A stretch of 64,000 nucleotides of DNA, from assembly GCF_000196615.1 (NCBI RefSeq), contig NC_014306.1:5022001-5086000 (forward strand). The letters are read 5' to 3'. The number at the start of each line of letters is the position of its first letter. Position 1 is the stretch's first letter. The position numbers and the translations under genes are program-made. This DNA comes from Erwinia billingiae Eb661 (GTDB lineage: Bacteria; Pseudomonadota; Gammaproteobacteria; Enterobacterales; Enterobacteriaceae). The notes under the pieces were generated by a model. The model made no database searches. It worked only from the letters and a program-made list of their open reading frames with translations, and was not told the DNA's origin. Below, piece by piece: positions 10,386 through 20,409 of the stretch.

Positions 10386-11005
10386 GAAAGCGCGATCGCA
10401 TCCAGCGCTACAGCGCGCCGGAACGCATTAACCACTGGATTGTGGCGTTTTGTTTTGTGTTCGCCGCACTCAGTGGGCTCGGCTTCTTCTTCCCGTCCTT
10501 CAACTGGCTGATGCATATTCTCGGCACGCCGCAGCTGGCGCGCATTCTTCACCCGTTTATCGGCGTGATTATGTTTGCCGCCTTCTTGCTGATGTTCCTG
10601 CGCTACTGGCGGGATAACCTGATTGAGCGCGACGATCTGGAGTGGGCAAAGAACATCCGTAAAGTGGCGCAAAATGAAGAGGTCGGGGATACCGGCCGCT
10701 ATAACTTCGGCCAGAAATGCGTGTTCTGGGCGGCGATCGTCAGCCTGCTGTTGTTGTTAGCCAGCGGCATCGTCATCTGGCGGCCTTATTTCGCCGGCGC
10801 ATTCTCCATCCCAATCATCCGCCTGGCGTTGGTGGTCCATTCCGTCTCGGCGGTGGTGTTAATTATGGTCATCATGGTGCATATCTACGCGGCGCTGTGG
10901 GTGAAAGGCACCATCACCGCGATGGTTGAGGGCTGGGTAACGCCGGCCTGGGCAAAAAAACATCACCCGCGCTGGTATCGCCAAATCAGAAAGAATAAAC
11001 CCTGA
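10382..11005 (+). CDS. fdoI: Formate dehydrogenase-O cytochrome b556 subunit
   Basis: A 207-residue integral membrane subunit with four transmembrane helices that binds heme b and passes electrons to quinone. Landmarks shared with E. coli FdoI are ERINHWI at the start, [24 protein letters not shown], and a C-terminus in [11 protein letters not shown]. It overlaps fdoH by ATGA. A hairpin and a decayed copy of part of this gene follow it. Confidence 0.97.
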   Translation: MRKRDRIQRYSAPERINHWIVAFCFVFAALSGLGFFFPSFNWLMHILGTPQLARILHPFIGVIMFAAFLLMFLRYWRDNLIERDDLEWAKNIRKVAQNEEVGDTGRYNFGQKCVFWAAIVSLLLLLASGIVIWRPYFAGAFSIPIIRLALVVHSVSAVVLIMVIMVHIYAALWVKGTITAMVEGWVTPAWAKKHHPRWYRQIRKNKP

Positions 11006-11027
11006 AATCAGCCCGTTGCTGGCAGAA

Positions 11028-11049
11028 CCGGGGTGCCGGTGCACCCCGG
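11028..11049 (+). terminator. GC-rich hairpin after fdoI
   Basis: A perfect 9-bp stem (CCGGGGTGC / GCACCCCGG) with a CGGT loop lies 23 nt after the fdoI stop. There is no T run, so it may stabilise the 3' end or attenuate transcription into fdhE rather than terminate fully. Confidence 0.5.
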
Positions 11050-11058
11050 ACGCGGGCA

Positions 11059-11148
11059 GAAAAATGGCTTAAAATTTCCCAAAACAAGGATCGGGGTGAT
11101 ACCGGGCGCTATAATTCCGAACAGAAATGCGTATTCTGGGCAGATATC
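11059..11148 (+). pseudogene. Relic of a second fdoI-like gene
   Basis: Read in frame from 11059, this spacer encodes [20 protein letters not shown], which aligns with fdoI codons at about 10671-10731 ([21 protein letters not shown]). The DNA match is best at 11098-11140 against 10688-10730, with scattered differences, several of them synonymous. There is no start codon or remaining gene around it. It looks like the remains of a duplicated or laterally acquired cytochrome subunit gene between fdoI and fdhE. Confidence 0.75.
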
Positions 11149-11170
11149 CTCACCACAGGAAAAGAGACTG

Positions 11171-12094
11171 ATGACTATTCGCATAATCCCGCAGGAGCAG
11201 CTGGAGAAAAGCGACAAAAATGCGGCGGATTTTATTCCGCCGTTACTTTTCCCCAGGTTGAAAAATTTATACAGCCGACGCGCAGCCCGGCTGAGAGAAC
11301 TGGCAGAGAAAAATCCGCTGGGTGACTACTTACGCTTTGCGGCGGTGGTGGCCAGTGCGCAGGAAATCGTGCTGTACGATCATCCTTTGCAGATGGACCT
11401 GCATGCCCGACTGCTGGCGACGGCAGCCAGCGGAAAGCCGCCGCTGGATATCCACACCCTGCCGCGCGATCACCACTGGCAGCGCCTGCTGCACTCGCTG
11501 ATTGCCGAAATGAAGCCCGAGATGACCGGTCAGGCGCTGGCCTCGCTGGAGAATCTGGAAAAAGCCTCGGCGACCGAGCTGGAAACCATGGCCAGCGCAC
11601 TGTTCTCTAACGAATTTTCCCAGGTCAGCAGCGATAAATCACCGTTTATCTGGGCGGCGCTGTCGCTGTACTGGGCGCAGATGGCGGCACTTATTCCTGG
11701 CAAAGCCCACGCAGAATACGGCGAACAGCGGCAGTTCTGCCCGGTGTGTGCCAGCGTGCCGGTGGCCAGCGTGGTGCATATGGGCACCCAGGGCGGCCTG
11801 CGCTATCTGCACTGCAACCTGTGCGAAAGCGAATGGTATGTGGTGCGATCAAAATGCAGCAACTGCGAACAGACCCGTGACCTGCACTACTGGTCACTGG
11901 ACTCCGAAGTGGCACCGGTTAAAGCGGAAAGCTGCGGCGATTGCGGCACTTACGTGAAAATGCTCTATCAGGAAAAAGATCCGGCGGTTGAGCCGGTGGC
12001 GGACGATTTGGCCACCCTGATCCTCGACGCCCGCATGGAGCAGGAAGGATTTTCACGTAGCAGTTTGAATCCCTTCCTTTTTCCGGGAGAATAA
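11171..12094 (+). CDS. fdhE: Formate dehydrogenase accessory protein FdhE
   Basis: A 307-residue cytoplasmic rubredoxin-like protein needed for maturation of formate dehydrogenase, thought to interact with the catalytic subunit. Four CxxC pairs in the C-terminal half (CPVCAS, CNLCES, CSNCEQ, CGDCGT) form the metal sites. The ATG at 11171 follows AAGAGA and gives the N-terminus [12 protein letters not shown], as in E. coli. It is co-directional with fdoGHI, 165 nt after fdoI. Confidence 0.96.
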   Translation: MTIRIIPQEQLEKSDKNAADFIPPLLFPRLKNLYSRRAARLRELAEKNPLGDYLRFAAVVASAQEIVLYDHPLQMDLHARLLATAASGKPPLDIHTLPRDHHWQRLLHSLIAEMKPEMTGQALASLENLEKASATELETMASALFSNEFSQVSSDKSPFIWAALSLYWAQMAALIPGKAHAEYGEQRQFCPVCASVPVASVVHMGTQGGLRYLHCNLCESEWYVVRSKCSNCEQTRDLHYWSLDSEVAPVKAESCGDCGTYVKMLYQEKDPAVEPVADDLATLILDARMEQEGFSRSSLNPFLFPGE

Positions 12095-12178
12095 CGGCAG
12101 CCGCTGGGGCCACCTGCGCCAGCGATGCTATCTGTCCACTCCGGCCGACACCCGTCGGCGCCACAGGGGAAATGCGTA

Positions 12179-12790
12179 ATGAAATTGATTGGCACCTATA
12201 CCAGCCCTTTTGTCCGTAAGATTTCCGTCATCATGCTGGAAAAGGGCATCACGTTTGAATTCATTAACGAAAATCCCTGGACTGATGAGAGCCACGTGCC
12301 CGGCTACAATCCGCTGGGAAAAATCCCGGCGCTGGTGACCAGCCCCGGCGAAACCTGGTACGATTCGCATATCATTGCCGCCTATCTGGAACAGATGGAC
12401 ATTGCGCCAGCGCTGGTGCCGCGCGATAAGCTGGCGGCGTTAAAGGTGCTTCAGCTGGAGGCGCTGGCTGACGGCATTGGCGATGCAGCGGTGATTTTGC
12501 TGCGTGAACAGATGCGTCCGCCCGAGTTTCAGATGGAAGCGCAACTGCTGCGCCAGCGTGAGAAGATCCAGCGCGGGCTTGATGCACTGGAAATCGAGGC
12601 GGCAAAGGGCACGGTGCTCAACAGCGACACGCTGAATCTGGCCGATATCGCCACCGCCTGCCTGATCGGCTTCCTCAACTTCCGCCGGATTGTGCCGGGC
12701 TGGTGCGTTGAGCGACCGGCGCTAATCAAACTCGCTGAGAAGATGTTTGCCCGTGACAGCTTTGCCCGTACCGTTCCTCCAACCGCCTGA
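12179..12790 (+). CDS. yibF: Glutathione S-transferase family protein YibF
   Basis: A 203-residue GST-fold protein with a thioredoxin-like N-terminal domain (SPFVRK in place of the catalytic motif, NPLGKIPAL with the cis-proline, then [10 protein letters not shown] for the glutathione gamma-Glu site) and an all-helical C-terminal domain. It matches E. coli YibF well. The start has AGGGGA upstream. It lies just before selA, as in E. coli. The physiological role is unknown; the persistent linkage suggests a selenium or glutathione connection, which is only an inference. Confidence 0.92.
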   Translation: MKLIGTYTSPFVRKISVIMLEKGITFEFINENPWTDESHVPGYNPLGKIPALVTSPGETWYDSHIIAAYLEQMDIAPALVPRDKLAALKVLQLEALADGIGDAAVILLREQMRPPEFQMEAQLLRQREKIQRGLDALEIEAAKGTVLNSDTLNLADIATACLIGFLNFRRIVPGWCVERPALIKLAEKMFARDSFARTVPPTA

Positions 12791-12807
12791 TCCATTATAC
12801 GGACGTA

Positions 12808-14187
12808 ATGAAGACACTATTCAGTCAGCTTCCCGCCATCGATAGCCTGCTTCGGGAGCCTGCCATGCAGGCTCTGCGCGTTCAGTATGGCCATCAGCAA
12901 ACCACCGACACCCTGCGCGCCCTGCAACAGGAAGCCCGCGAGCAGATTCTGGCGCAGCAACAGCTTCCCGCCTGGTGCAGCGACTGGCCGCAGGCCGCCG
13001 CGGCTCGCCTGCAACGGCAACAGAGCACGGCGCTCAAGCCGGTGCTGAATCTCACCGGCACGGTGCTGCACACCAATCTGGGACGCGCATTGCTGTGTGA
13101 AGAGGCCGTTGCGGCGGTGACTCAGGTGATGCGCTCGGCGGTGACGCTGGAGTATGCGCTGGAAGAAGGCGAGCGTGGGCATCGCGACCGCGCGCTGGCT
13201 GAGCTGCTGTGCCAGCTGACCGGTGCGGAAGACGCCTGCATCGTCAATAACAATGCCGCCGCCGTGCTGCTGATGCTGGCCGCGCTGGCTCCCGGTAAAG
13301 AGGTGGTGGTCTCCCGCGGCGAACTGGTCGAAATCGGCGGCGCGTTCCGCATTCCCGACGTGATGAAGCAGGCGGGCTGCACGCTGACCGAAGTGGGCAC
13401 CACCAACCGCACGCACCTGAAGGATTACCGCCAGGCGCTGACGGAAAACACCGCGCTGCTGATGAAGGTCCACACCAGTAATTATCAGATTGCCGGCTTT
13501 ACCTGCTCGGTCGCCGAAAGCGAGCTGGCGACGCTGGGCGAAGAGTGCGGCGTGCCGGTGATCGTCGACCTCGGCAGCGGCTCGCTGATTGACCTCAGTC
13601 AGTACGGCCTGCCGGCGGAACCGATGCCGCAGCAGCTGATTGCCGATGGCGTCAGCCTGGTGAGTTTTTCTGGCGACAAGCTGCTTGGCGGCCCGCAGGC
13701 CGGCATTATCGTCGGCAAGAAAGCGCTGATCGCCCGTCTTCAGCAACATCCGCTGAAGCGGGCGCTGCGGGTCGACAAAATGACGCTGGCTGCCCTTGAG
13801 GCCACGCTGCAGCGCTATCTGCAGCCGGAAACGCTGGCCGTTCAGCTCCCCACGCTGCGCCTGTTAACCCGCACGCCACACTCGATTGCCGAACAGGCCG
13901 GGCGCCTGTTGCCGGTGTTGCGCCAGGCCTGTGGCGCGCATTTTTTGGTGGAGATCGCGCCCTGTTTATCGCAGATCGGCAGCGGATCGCTTCCCGTCGA
14001 TCGCCTGCCCAGCTTTGCGTTGACCCTGACGCCGCACGACGGCTCCGGCAGCCGCCTGCAGCAGTTGGCCGCCGACTGGCGAAAACGCGAGGTGCCGGTC
14101 ACCGGACGTCTCTCCGCCGGAAAACTCTGGCTGGATCTGCGTTGCCTGGAAGATGAAGAACTGTTTATCAGGATGATTTCGTTATGA
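12808..14187 (+). CDS. selA: L-seryl-tRNA(Sec) selenium transferase
   Basis: PLP enzyme that converts seryl-tRNA(Sec) to selenocysteyl-tRNA(Sec) using selenophosphate. It has 459 residues (E. coli 463) and the PLP lysine at residue 291 in [13 protein letters not shown]. Other conserved blocks are [15 protein letters not shown] and [12 protein letters not shown]. It forms an operon with selB, overlapping it by ATGA, and lies downstream of the selenoprotein fdoG. The selenophosphate synthetase selD and tRNA selC are not in the window. Confidence 0.98.
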   Translation: MKTLFSQLPAIDSLLREPAMQALRVQYGHQQTTDTLRALQQEAREQILAQQQLPAWCSDWPQAAAARLQRQQSTALKPVLNLTGTVLHTNLGRALLCEEAVAAVTQVMRSAVTLEYALEEGERGHRDRALAELLCQLTGAEDACIVNNNAAAVLLMLAALAPGKEVVVSRGELVEIGGAFRIPDVMKQAGCTLTEVGTTNRTHLKDYRQALTENTALLMKVHTSNYQIAGFTCSVAESELATLGEECGVPVIVDLGSGSLIDLSQYGLPAEPMPQQLIADGVSLVSFSGDKLLGGPQAGIIVGKKALIARLQQHPLKRALRVDKMTLAALEATLQRYLQPETLAVQLPTLRLLTRTPHSIAEQAGRLLPVLRQACGAHFLVEIAPCLSQIGSGSLPVDRLPSFALTLTPHDGSGSRLQQLAADWRKREVPVTGRLSAGKLWLDLRCLEDEELFIRMISL

Positions 14188-16019
14188 TTATCGCCACTGC
14201 TGGTCACGTCGACCACGGTAAAACGGCGCTGCTGGAAGCGATCACCGGCGTGAATGCCGATCGCCTGCCGGAAGAGAAAAGCCGGGGAATGACCATTGAC
14301 CTGGGCTACGCCTACTGGCCGCAGCCGGACGGTCGGGTCATCGGCTTTATCGATGTTCCCGGCCATGAAAAATTCCTCGCCAATATGCTGAGCGGCATCG
14401 GCGGACTGGATCGCGCGTTGCTGGTGGTGGCCGCCGATGACGGCATTATGCCGCAAACCCTGGAACACCTGGCGATCCTCCAGCTCAGCGCGGTGCCGGC
14501 CCTGACCGTCGCCCTCACCAAGGCGGATACGGTTGACGAAGCCCGGCTGCAAACCCTCAGTGGCGACATCACCGCCCTGACGCACGACATGGGCTGGACG
14601 ATCGATCTGTTTATCACCAGCACCCAGTCCGGGATGGGCATTCCGGCACTGGCTGCGCACCTCAGCCAGCTTCCCGACAGGGAAAGAGCCGCAGGCAAAA
14701 CTTTCCGTCTGGCCACCGACCGGGCGTTTAACGTCAAGGGCGCGGGCACCGTGGTGACCGGCACCGCGCTCAGCGGCACGGTGAAGGTCGGCGATAAGCT
14801 GTGGCTGACCGGCCTGAACAAAGCGGTACGGGTTCGTGGCTTGCATGCGCAGAATCAACCGGTTGAACAGGCGTATGCCGGCCAGCGCATCGCCCTTAAT
14901 CTGAGCGGCGGCGTGGAAAAAAGCGATATCTCACGCGGTGACTGGCTGCTGGAATCCCCGCCTGAAGCGGCTTTCGATCGCGTTATTGTCGAATTGAGCA
15001 GCCACCCGCCGTTGCGCCAGGGACAGCCGCTGCATCTGCATCATGCCGCCAGCCATATCACCGGCCGGATTTCACTGCTGGAAGGCGCGCTGGCGGAGCT
15101 GGTGCTGGATAAACCTCTGTGGCTGGCCGATAACGATCGGCTTATCCTGCGCGATATCAGCGCACAACAGACGCTGGCGGGCGCCCGCGTGGTGCAGCTT
15201 ACGCCGAGGCGGCGTGGCAAGCGTCAGCCGGACTATCTGCGCTGGTTACATCAGCTGGCACAGTCTGCTGAGGATCCGCAGGCGATTGCGCTGTACCTGA
15301 AAGCCCAGCCGTGCCGCAGAGAAGCGCTAAGCTGGGCCCGGCAGTTAACGCCGGCGGCGCTGGCCGCCTGTGTGGCAACGATTGCGCCGGTTGAGGCCGG
15401 TGACACTCTGCTGCTGAGCGACACGGCAGAAATGTGGCAGGAGCAGGTATTACTGACGCTGGCGGAGTACCATCAGAATAACGGCGATCGTGCCGGTCTT
15501 GGCCGCGATCGGTTGCGCCGCATGGCGCTGCCCAACTTGCCCGACACCGTTGGCCTGGCGTTAATCGATCGCCTGTCGGCCAGCGGTAAACTGAGCAATA
15601 ACCGGGGCTGGTTGCATCTTGACGGCTTCAGTATTCAGTTTGAGCCGGACGAAGCCGCGCTCTGGCAGCAGTGCGAGCCGCTGTTTGCCCATAACGCCTG
15701 GTGGGTCAGGGATCTGGCGACCACCCTTGCCGTGGACGAAGAACGTATGCGGCAGGTGCTGCGCAAGGCGGCCCAGGCCGGGTACATCACCGCGATTGTG
15801 AAAGACCGCTATTTCCTCAGCGAACAGATGAAGGCGCTGGCCGATATGATCCGCCAGCGTGATGCAGAAGGACACGCCACCAGCGCGGCGGATTTCCGCG
15901 ACAGCCTTGGAGTGGGTCGCAAGCTTGCCGTACAGATTTTGGAGTTTTTCGACCGCAGCGGCTTTACCCGTCGCAAGGGCAACGACCATTTACTCAGGGA
16001 TGCCGGGATGTTCCTTTAA
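14184..16019 (+). CDS. selB: Selenocysteine-specific elongation factor
   Basis: SelB brings selenocysteyl-tRNA to UGA codons followed by a SECIS hairpin. The 611-residue protein begins with an EF-Tu-like GTPase domain (GHVDHGKT at 7-14, [12 protein letters not shown]), followed by beta-barrel domains and C-terminal winged helices that bind the mRNA hairpin. Length matches E. coli (614). It overlaps selA by 4 nt and the next gene by 1 nt. Its local target is fdoG. Confidence 0.98.
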   Translation: MIIATAGHVDHGKTALLEAITGVNADRLPEEKSRGMTIDLGYAYWPQPDGRVIGFIDVPGHEKFLANMLSGIGGLDRALLVVAADDGIMPQTLEHLAILQLSAVPALTVALTKADTVDEARLQTLSGDITALTHDMGWTIDLFITSTQSGMGIPALAAHLSQLPDRERAAGKTFRLATDRAFNVKGAGTVVTGTALSGTVKVGDKLWLTGLNKAVRVRGLHAQNQPVEQAYAGQRIALNLSGGVEKSDISRGDWLLESPPEAAFDRVIVELSSHPPLRQGQPLHLHHAASHITGRISLLEGALAELVLDKPLWLADNDRLILRDISAQQTLAGARVVQLTPRRRGKRQPDYLRWLHQLAQSAEDPQAIALYLKAQPCRREALSWARQLTPAALAACVATIAPVEAGDTLLLSDTAEMWQEQVLLTLAEYHQNNGDRAGLGRDRLRRMALPNLPDTVGLALIDRLSASGKLSNNRGWLHLDGFSIQFEPDEAALWQQCEPLFAHNAWWVRDLATTLAVDEERMRQVLRKAAQAGYITAIVKDRYFLSEQMKALADMIRQRDAEGHATSAADFRDSLGVGRKLAVQILEFFDRSGFTRRKGNDHLLRDAGMFL

Positions 16020-16684
16020 TGAAAACACTGCACGTTCTGAAGCACTACTATCACGCCCGTCCCCGCCTGTTGGTGGCCTTAGTGCTGGCCGTGGTGTGCT
16101 TTTTCTTTTTACCGGGGCAGCAGCCGCTGGTGCAGAGGCTGTTGGTCAGCTGGAACGTGCTCGCCTGGCTGTACCTGCTGTTCCTTTGGTGGCTGCTGTT
16201 AAGAACGCCAACCGATCGGATTGCCCATATCGCCCGCGAACAGGATGAAAGCGCCGGCACCGTGCTGGCCCTGGTGTGCCTGACCTGCCTGGTCAGCCTG
16301 CTGACCATTCTGTTTGAGCTGACGGCCGTTAAGCATCTGCCGCAGGCGCAGCAGGCCGGCCACATTGCCCTGACCGCCGCCACGCTGGTGGTTTCCTGGT
16401 CGCTGTTGCCGACCGCCTTTGCCATGCACTATGCCCACCTGTATTACCAGCAAGAGGGGCAAGGCGAAAAAACGCTGCTGTTCCCCGAAAAACCCGAGCA
16501 GCCAGGCTACTGGGATTTTATTTACTACGCCTTCACCATCGCGGTGGCCGCGCAGACGGCGGATGTCTCCACCGGCAATACCCGGGTTCGCCGCATTACC
16601 ACCCTGCAGGCGGTGTTATCGTTCTTGTTTAATCTGGCCATCCTGGGCCTGTCGATCAACGTCGCCGCAGGCTTGCTCAGCTGA
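16019..16684 (+). CDS. DUF1345 family inner-membrane protein
   Basis: A 221-residue protein with five or six predicted membrane helices (about 18-33, 38-60, 83-103, 115-135 and 197-219). The motif GYWDFIYYAFTIAVAAQTADVS is typical of DUF1345. Function is unknown. It starts inside the selB stop codon, so it is translationally coupled to selB, although nothing in its sequence points to selenium. It is convergent with the esterase gene, with a 10-nt gap. Confidence 0.85.
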   Translation: MKTLHVLKHYYHARPRLLVALVLAVVCFFFLPGQQPLVQRLLVSWNVLAWLYLLFLWWLLLRTPTDRIAHIAREQDESAGTVLALVCLTCLVSLLTILFELTAVKHLPQAQQAGHIALTAATLVVSWSLLPTAFAMHYAHLYYQQEGQGEKTLLFPEKPEQPGYWDFIYYAFTIAVAAQTADVSTGNTRVRRITTLQAVLSFLFNLAILGLSINVAAGLLS

Positions 16685-16694
16685 CCATTTAAAT

Positions 16695-18689
16695 TCAGAA
16701 GCGTGCGCTGACCCCGAGGTTATACATAAACTGTTCCCCGGAACTCAGCCCGCCGGTCTGGGAAACGGAGGCAAAGGCCGCCACCGAATCCCCCAGCGGC
16801 ATATGGGCACCGACGGTGACATCCACCCAGTTGCTGTCCTGCTCTGCCGTATCACGGGTGAACGAGGTTTGGGTGGATTTCAGTCCGCCGCCCGCCCGCC
16901 AGACGTTATCGCCAAACTGGTGGTTATAACTGACCTCCGCCCACGGGTTCAGCCAGCCCAGCTGGGAATCGACCCGCCAGCCCAGCGCACCAATCTGTGA
17001 GTGATAGTTCTGATCATCAAAGCGCATGGCGGTGCTGCTGTTGCCCTGCTCCTGATAGCCGTCCACCGAACTGTAATCCAGCGCGTATTGCGCTACCGGG
17101 CCGGTGGTCAGCAGCGTGCCGACCGGGAAGTCCCAGCCGGTGGTGACTCTCGCGCCGATCTGGGTGCCGTTGGTTTCACCGCTTTCGGTTCGCGTGGCGG
17201 GCCCCAGCGTCAGGCGACGCTTGATGCTGTCGTAACTGGCCGAGGCATAGTGCGCGTCGGTATTCACCCAGCCGTTATCGAAGAACGACAGCTCGCTGTA
17301 GGCCGAAATCAGCCAGCCGCGCATCTTATACTCATAATCTGGCGTCGGTTGCTGCGAGTCGTTAGAGCCGGAGACCAGCGCGCCCACCAGCAGCGTGTCG
17401 GTCAGCTTGTAGTCCACGCCCAGCGTCAGATTATGCGTGGTGGCATCGCCATCGCCGGCGGCGAGGTTGCCGGAATAGTCATTGTGTTGGCCAGCATAGC
17501 CGCCATACAGGCTGAACGCGCCCTGCGGATACTCGCCGTGGCGCTGCTGTTGCAGATGGCTGTCGAGGGTGGCGCGCGCATCGCGGGACATCGCCAGCGT
17601 CGCCTGATTCAGCGCCACCACCTGCGCAGGCGCGTCCAGCACCGACTGGATGTAATCGGCAATCAGCAAATGGGTGGCAGGACTGGGATGCAGACGGTCA
17701 GCAAACAGAAACGCCTGCTGGCTGGAGAAGCCCGGCGTTGAGGAGCTGCACAGCGCCGCAGACACGCCCGGCGGACAGGCCATGCCGGCGGTGTTACTCA
17801 GGCCATAATGCGCCGGATCGGCCAGCACTTCGTTAAACAGCCCGTTGATATCAACCCGGACAATGTTGCCACCCTGACGGGCCAGCTGCGCGTCTTCCTG
17901 TTGGTTATAGCTGTCGGTTAACGCACTGGCCTGCGCGCTGAGCGCTTGCCAGGCATCAAACAGCTGGTCGGCGATCGCATCCTGCAACACGCTGACCGTG
18001 GTGAGCTGTCCGGCCGCGGCGGTCAACGCCTGCTTGATCGCCTGGTTGCGGGCATCGGGATTAAGGGTAGTCTGACTGTTCAGCGAGGCAAACGCGGCGG
18101 TCAGCGCTGAATTAGCGACGGGTGCGAGGCCGGCCTGGATCACCGCCTCCAGCAGCGCCGGCGTGGCGCCAATATTGGGCACGGTGGGCACAATGACCGT
18201 GTTGGCGCCGGCGGTTAGCAGCGCATGAACCTGATTAGCCGCCGCGAACGCGCTGGTACTGACAATACCGTTCGCCGCCACGGGATTGAGGGCAGCGGCC
18301 GCCAGATCGTTACCGCCAACCCAGTGGACATACAGGCCATCCGCATCGGCCCGGCCCCCGTTGGCAGCGAGGTAAGTCTGCACCTGGTCGGCGGTATTAT
18401 CGACCGGATTAAGCGCCGCCACCGCCACCGCATCACCGGCGGCGTAGTTGGTCCCGCCGCGATCGGAAGGGCGCAGAGATTGATTAATTTTGGCCGCCAG
18501 CACATCGTCGTACAGCGGATGCTGGCTGCCATCCCAGGTGTAACGGCCATTGTTGCCGCTGTCACTCAGGCTGTCGCCAAAGACATAAATCTGATCCCAG
18601 CCGAGGGCCGGGCTGCTTGCACAGAGATAACACGCCATCGACACTGCCCCAAAGGCCAGATAGCGTGTGCCATACCGTTTCTTTGACAT
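16695..18689 (-). CDS. GDSL esterase/lipase autotransporter (EstA-like)
   Basis: A 664-residue type V secreted protein. After a signal peptide of about 30 residues comes a GDSL hydrolase domain: block I FGDSLSDSGN with Ser40 as nucleophile, block III GGNDL, and block V DRLHPS with the catalytic Asp and His. From about residue 390 the sequence is an autotransporter beta-barrel with alternating hydrophobic strands, ending in the aromatic residue Phe (GVSARF). By analogy with EstA/PhlA-type proteins the esterase stays on the outer membrane surface. The ATG at 18689 follows CTGGAG. It is monocistronic. Confidence 0.93.
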   Translation of the reverse strand: MSKKRYGTRYLAFGAVSMACYLCASSPALGWDQIYVFGDSLSDSGNNGRYTWDGSQHPLYDDVLAAKINQSLRPSDRGGTNYAAGDAVAVAALNPVDNTADQVQTYLAANGGRADADGLYVHWVGGNDLAAAALNPVAANGIVSTSAFAAANQVHALLTAGANTVIVPTVPNIGATPALLEAVIQAGLAPVANSALTAAFASLNSQTTLNPDARNQAIKQALTAAAGQLTTVSVLQDAIADQLFDAWQALSAQASALTDSYNQQEDAQLARQGGNIVRVDINGLFNEVLADPAHYGLSNTAGMACPPGVSAALCSSSTPGFSSQQAFLFADRLHPSPATHLLIADYIQSVLDAPAQVVALNQATLAMSRDARATLDSHLQQQRHGEYPQGAFSLYGGYAGQHNDYSGNLAAGDGDATTHNLTLGVDYKLTDTLLVGALVSGSNDSQQPTPDYEYKMRGWLISAYSELSFFDNGWVNTDAHYASASYDSIKRRLTLGPATRTESGETNGTQIGARVTTGWDFPVGTLLTTGPVAQYALDYSSVDGYQEQGNSSTAMRFDDQNYHSQIGALGWRVDSQLGWLNPWAEVSYNHQFGDNVWRAGGGLKSTQTSFTRDTAEQDSNWVDVTVGAHMPLGDSVAAFASVSQTGGLSSGEQFMYNLGVSARF

Positions 18690-18842
18690 GAAATGACTCC
18701 AGAAAAGAGCCTAAAATCGATAAGAGTGCGCGTATTATTGAATTTATTTACTGGTCAACCTGTCACTAACTATTGCCTGGAACGCGATAACGTCAAGGCA
18801 GCGGTGATTATTTTTCGGTCAACTTCATAAGGAAATTTAACC

Positions 18843-19406
18843 ATGCAGCGATGCGGCTGGGTTTCACAGGATCCGATCTATCTTGCCTACCACGATACCG
18901 AGTGGGGCGTACCGATCACCGACGGCCGGGCGCTGTTCGAAATGCTCTGTCTGGAAGGGCAAATGGCCGGGTTGTCGTGGCTGACGGTGTTGAAAAAGCG
19001 CGAAAATTACCGCAACGCCTTCCATCAGTTCGATCCGCAGGCGGTGGCGCTGATGAATGAGGACGACATTGAACGCCTGATGCAGGACAGCGGCATTATT
19101 CGTCATCGCGGCAAAATCGCGGCAATTATTGCCAATGCCCGCGCGCTGCTGGCAATGGAAGCCCGGGGCGAACCGTTTAACACCTTTATCTGGGATTTTG
19201 TCGATAACGCGCCGCAAATTCACCGACATGCCGATTATCGCACCGCACCGACCTTTAGCCCGGTCTCTGATGCGCTTTCAAAGACCCTTAAAAAGAAAGG
19301 TTTTAAATTTGTTGGTACCACCACCTGTTATTCATTTATGCAGGCCTGCGGGCTGATTAACGATCATGTTACCGGCTGTTTTTGTCACCCGGATAACCTG
19401 AAGTAG
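18843..19406 (+). CDS. tag: DNA-3-methyladenine glycosylase I
   Basis: Base-excision enzyme that removes 3-methyladenine. The 187-residue protein has the Tag zinc site (Cys4, His17, His175, Cys179) and the conserved LSWLTVLKKRENYR segment. The start follows AAGGAAAT. The gene is 110 nt upstream of yiaD; in E. coli yiaC and bisC lie between them, so these are missing here. Confidence 0.97.
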   Translation: MQRCGWVSQDPIYLAYHDTEWGVPITDGRALFEMLCLEGQMAGLSWLTVLKKRENYRNAFHQFDPQAVALMNEDDIERLMQDSGIIRHRGKIAAIIANARALLAMEARGEPFNTFIWDFVDNAPQIHRHADYRTAPTFSPVSDALSKTLKKKGFKFVGTTTCYSFMQACGLINDHVTGCFCHPDNLK

Positions 19407-19516
19407 CGTCTCTTTACACTTTAAGACCAAAGCACCGTTATTTTTTGGAAATTCCTCGGCATAATCGGCGTTTTACGGGCAAATTTGCCCGCCGTTGCAA
19501 TTGAAAAGGAATCCCG

Positions 19517-20179
19517 ATGAAGACGCGTTTTACGACTCTTGCTCTGGTTTTGAGCGGTACGATCGCCCTGTCAGCCTGTACGACGAATCCGTACACCGGC
19601 GAGCGCGAAGCAGGTAAGTCTGGTATTGGTGCTGGCCTTGGGGCGGCCGTGGGCGCGGGTGTCGGCATGCTGTCATCCTCGAAAAAGGACCGAGGCAAAG
19701 GCGCGCTGATTGGCGCAGCGGCCGGTGCGGCGCTCGGCGGTGGTGCGGGCTATTATATGGATGTGCAGGAAGCCAAGCTGCGTGACAAAATGAAGGGTAC
19801 CGGCGTCAGCGTTACCCGTCAGGGCGACAATATCGTGCTGAATATGCCGAATAACGTCACCTTCGACAGCAGCAGCAGTACGCTGAAACCGGCGGGCGCC
19901 AACACCCTGACCGGCGTGGCGATGGTACTGAAAGAGTATCCAAAAACCGCGGTTAACGTGGCGGGCTACACCGACAGCACCGGCTCCCGTCAGCTGAACA
20001 TGACCCTGTCGCAGCAGCGTGCGGACAGCGTCGGCAGCGCGCTGATCACCCAGGGCGTGGCCGCGAATCGCGTGCGCACCAGCGGAATGGGCCCGGATAA
20101 TCCGGTCGCCTCTAACAGCACCGCTGAAGGCAAAGCGCAGAACCGTCGCGTGGAAATCACCCTCAGCCCGCTGCAGTAA
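19517..20179 (+). CDS. yiaD: OmpA-family lipoprotein YiaD
   Basis: A 220-residue outer-membrane lipoprotein. The signal peptide ends in lipobox LSAC (Cys21). Two glycine-zipper segments follow (about 36-52 and 64-80), then an OmpA-like peptidoglycan-binding domain from about 105 (NNVTFDSSS, GYTDSTGS, LSQQRADSV, NRRVEI). It is almost collinear with E. coli YiaD, which was found as a multicopy suppressor of a bamD mutant. Confidence 0.96.
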   Translation: MKTRFTTLALVLSGTIALSACTTNPYTGEREAGKSGIGAGLGAAVGAGVGMLSSSKKDRGKGALIGAAAGAALGGGAGYYMDVQEAKLRDKMKGTGVSVTRQGDNIVLNMPNNVTFDSSSSTLKPAGANTLTGVAMVLKEYPKTAVNVAGYTDSTGSRQLNMTLSQQRADSVGSALITQGVAANRVRTSGMGPDNPVASNSTAEGKAQNRRVEITLSPLQ

Positions 20180-20189
20180 GTTTGTCCGT

Positions 20190-20213
20190 GCCGGGCGGCG
20201 CGTTTAGCCCGGC
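20190..20213 (+). terminator. Hairpin after yiaD
   Basis: GCCGGGC and GCCCGGC are separated by 10 nt, 10 nt after the yiaD stop. The T run is poor, so termination is only possible. The remaining spacer to 20409 shows no other clear element. Confidence 0.4.
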
Positions 20214-20409
20214 AATTCCCCCTATTCCGTCAAGCCACTTCCCTTTCACAACTGCATTCCACGGGCCGAAGCGCAAAGATGGGCGCGCCGGCGCTTATGC
20301 TTTATGATGGCCCGATCCGCTTTCGGCAATTCCGGGCTATCTTAGGGTAACAAGGCCAGTACTGGCTGAAAGGTCGTTTTTCTTCACTGTGACAGTTTTA
20401 AGGATCGCT

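Noticed and set aside
12817..13749. 310-codon ORF opposite selA
   Set aside because: Antisense shadow of selA with low-complexity composition and no family features.
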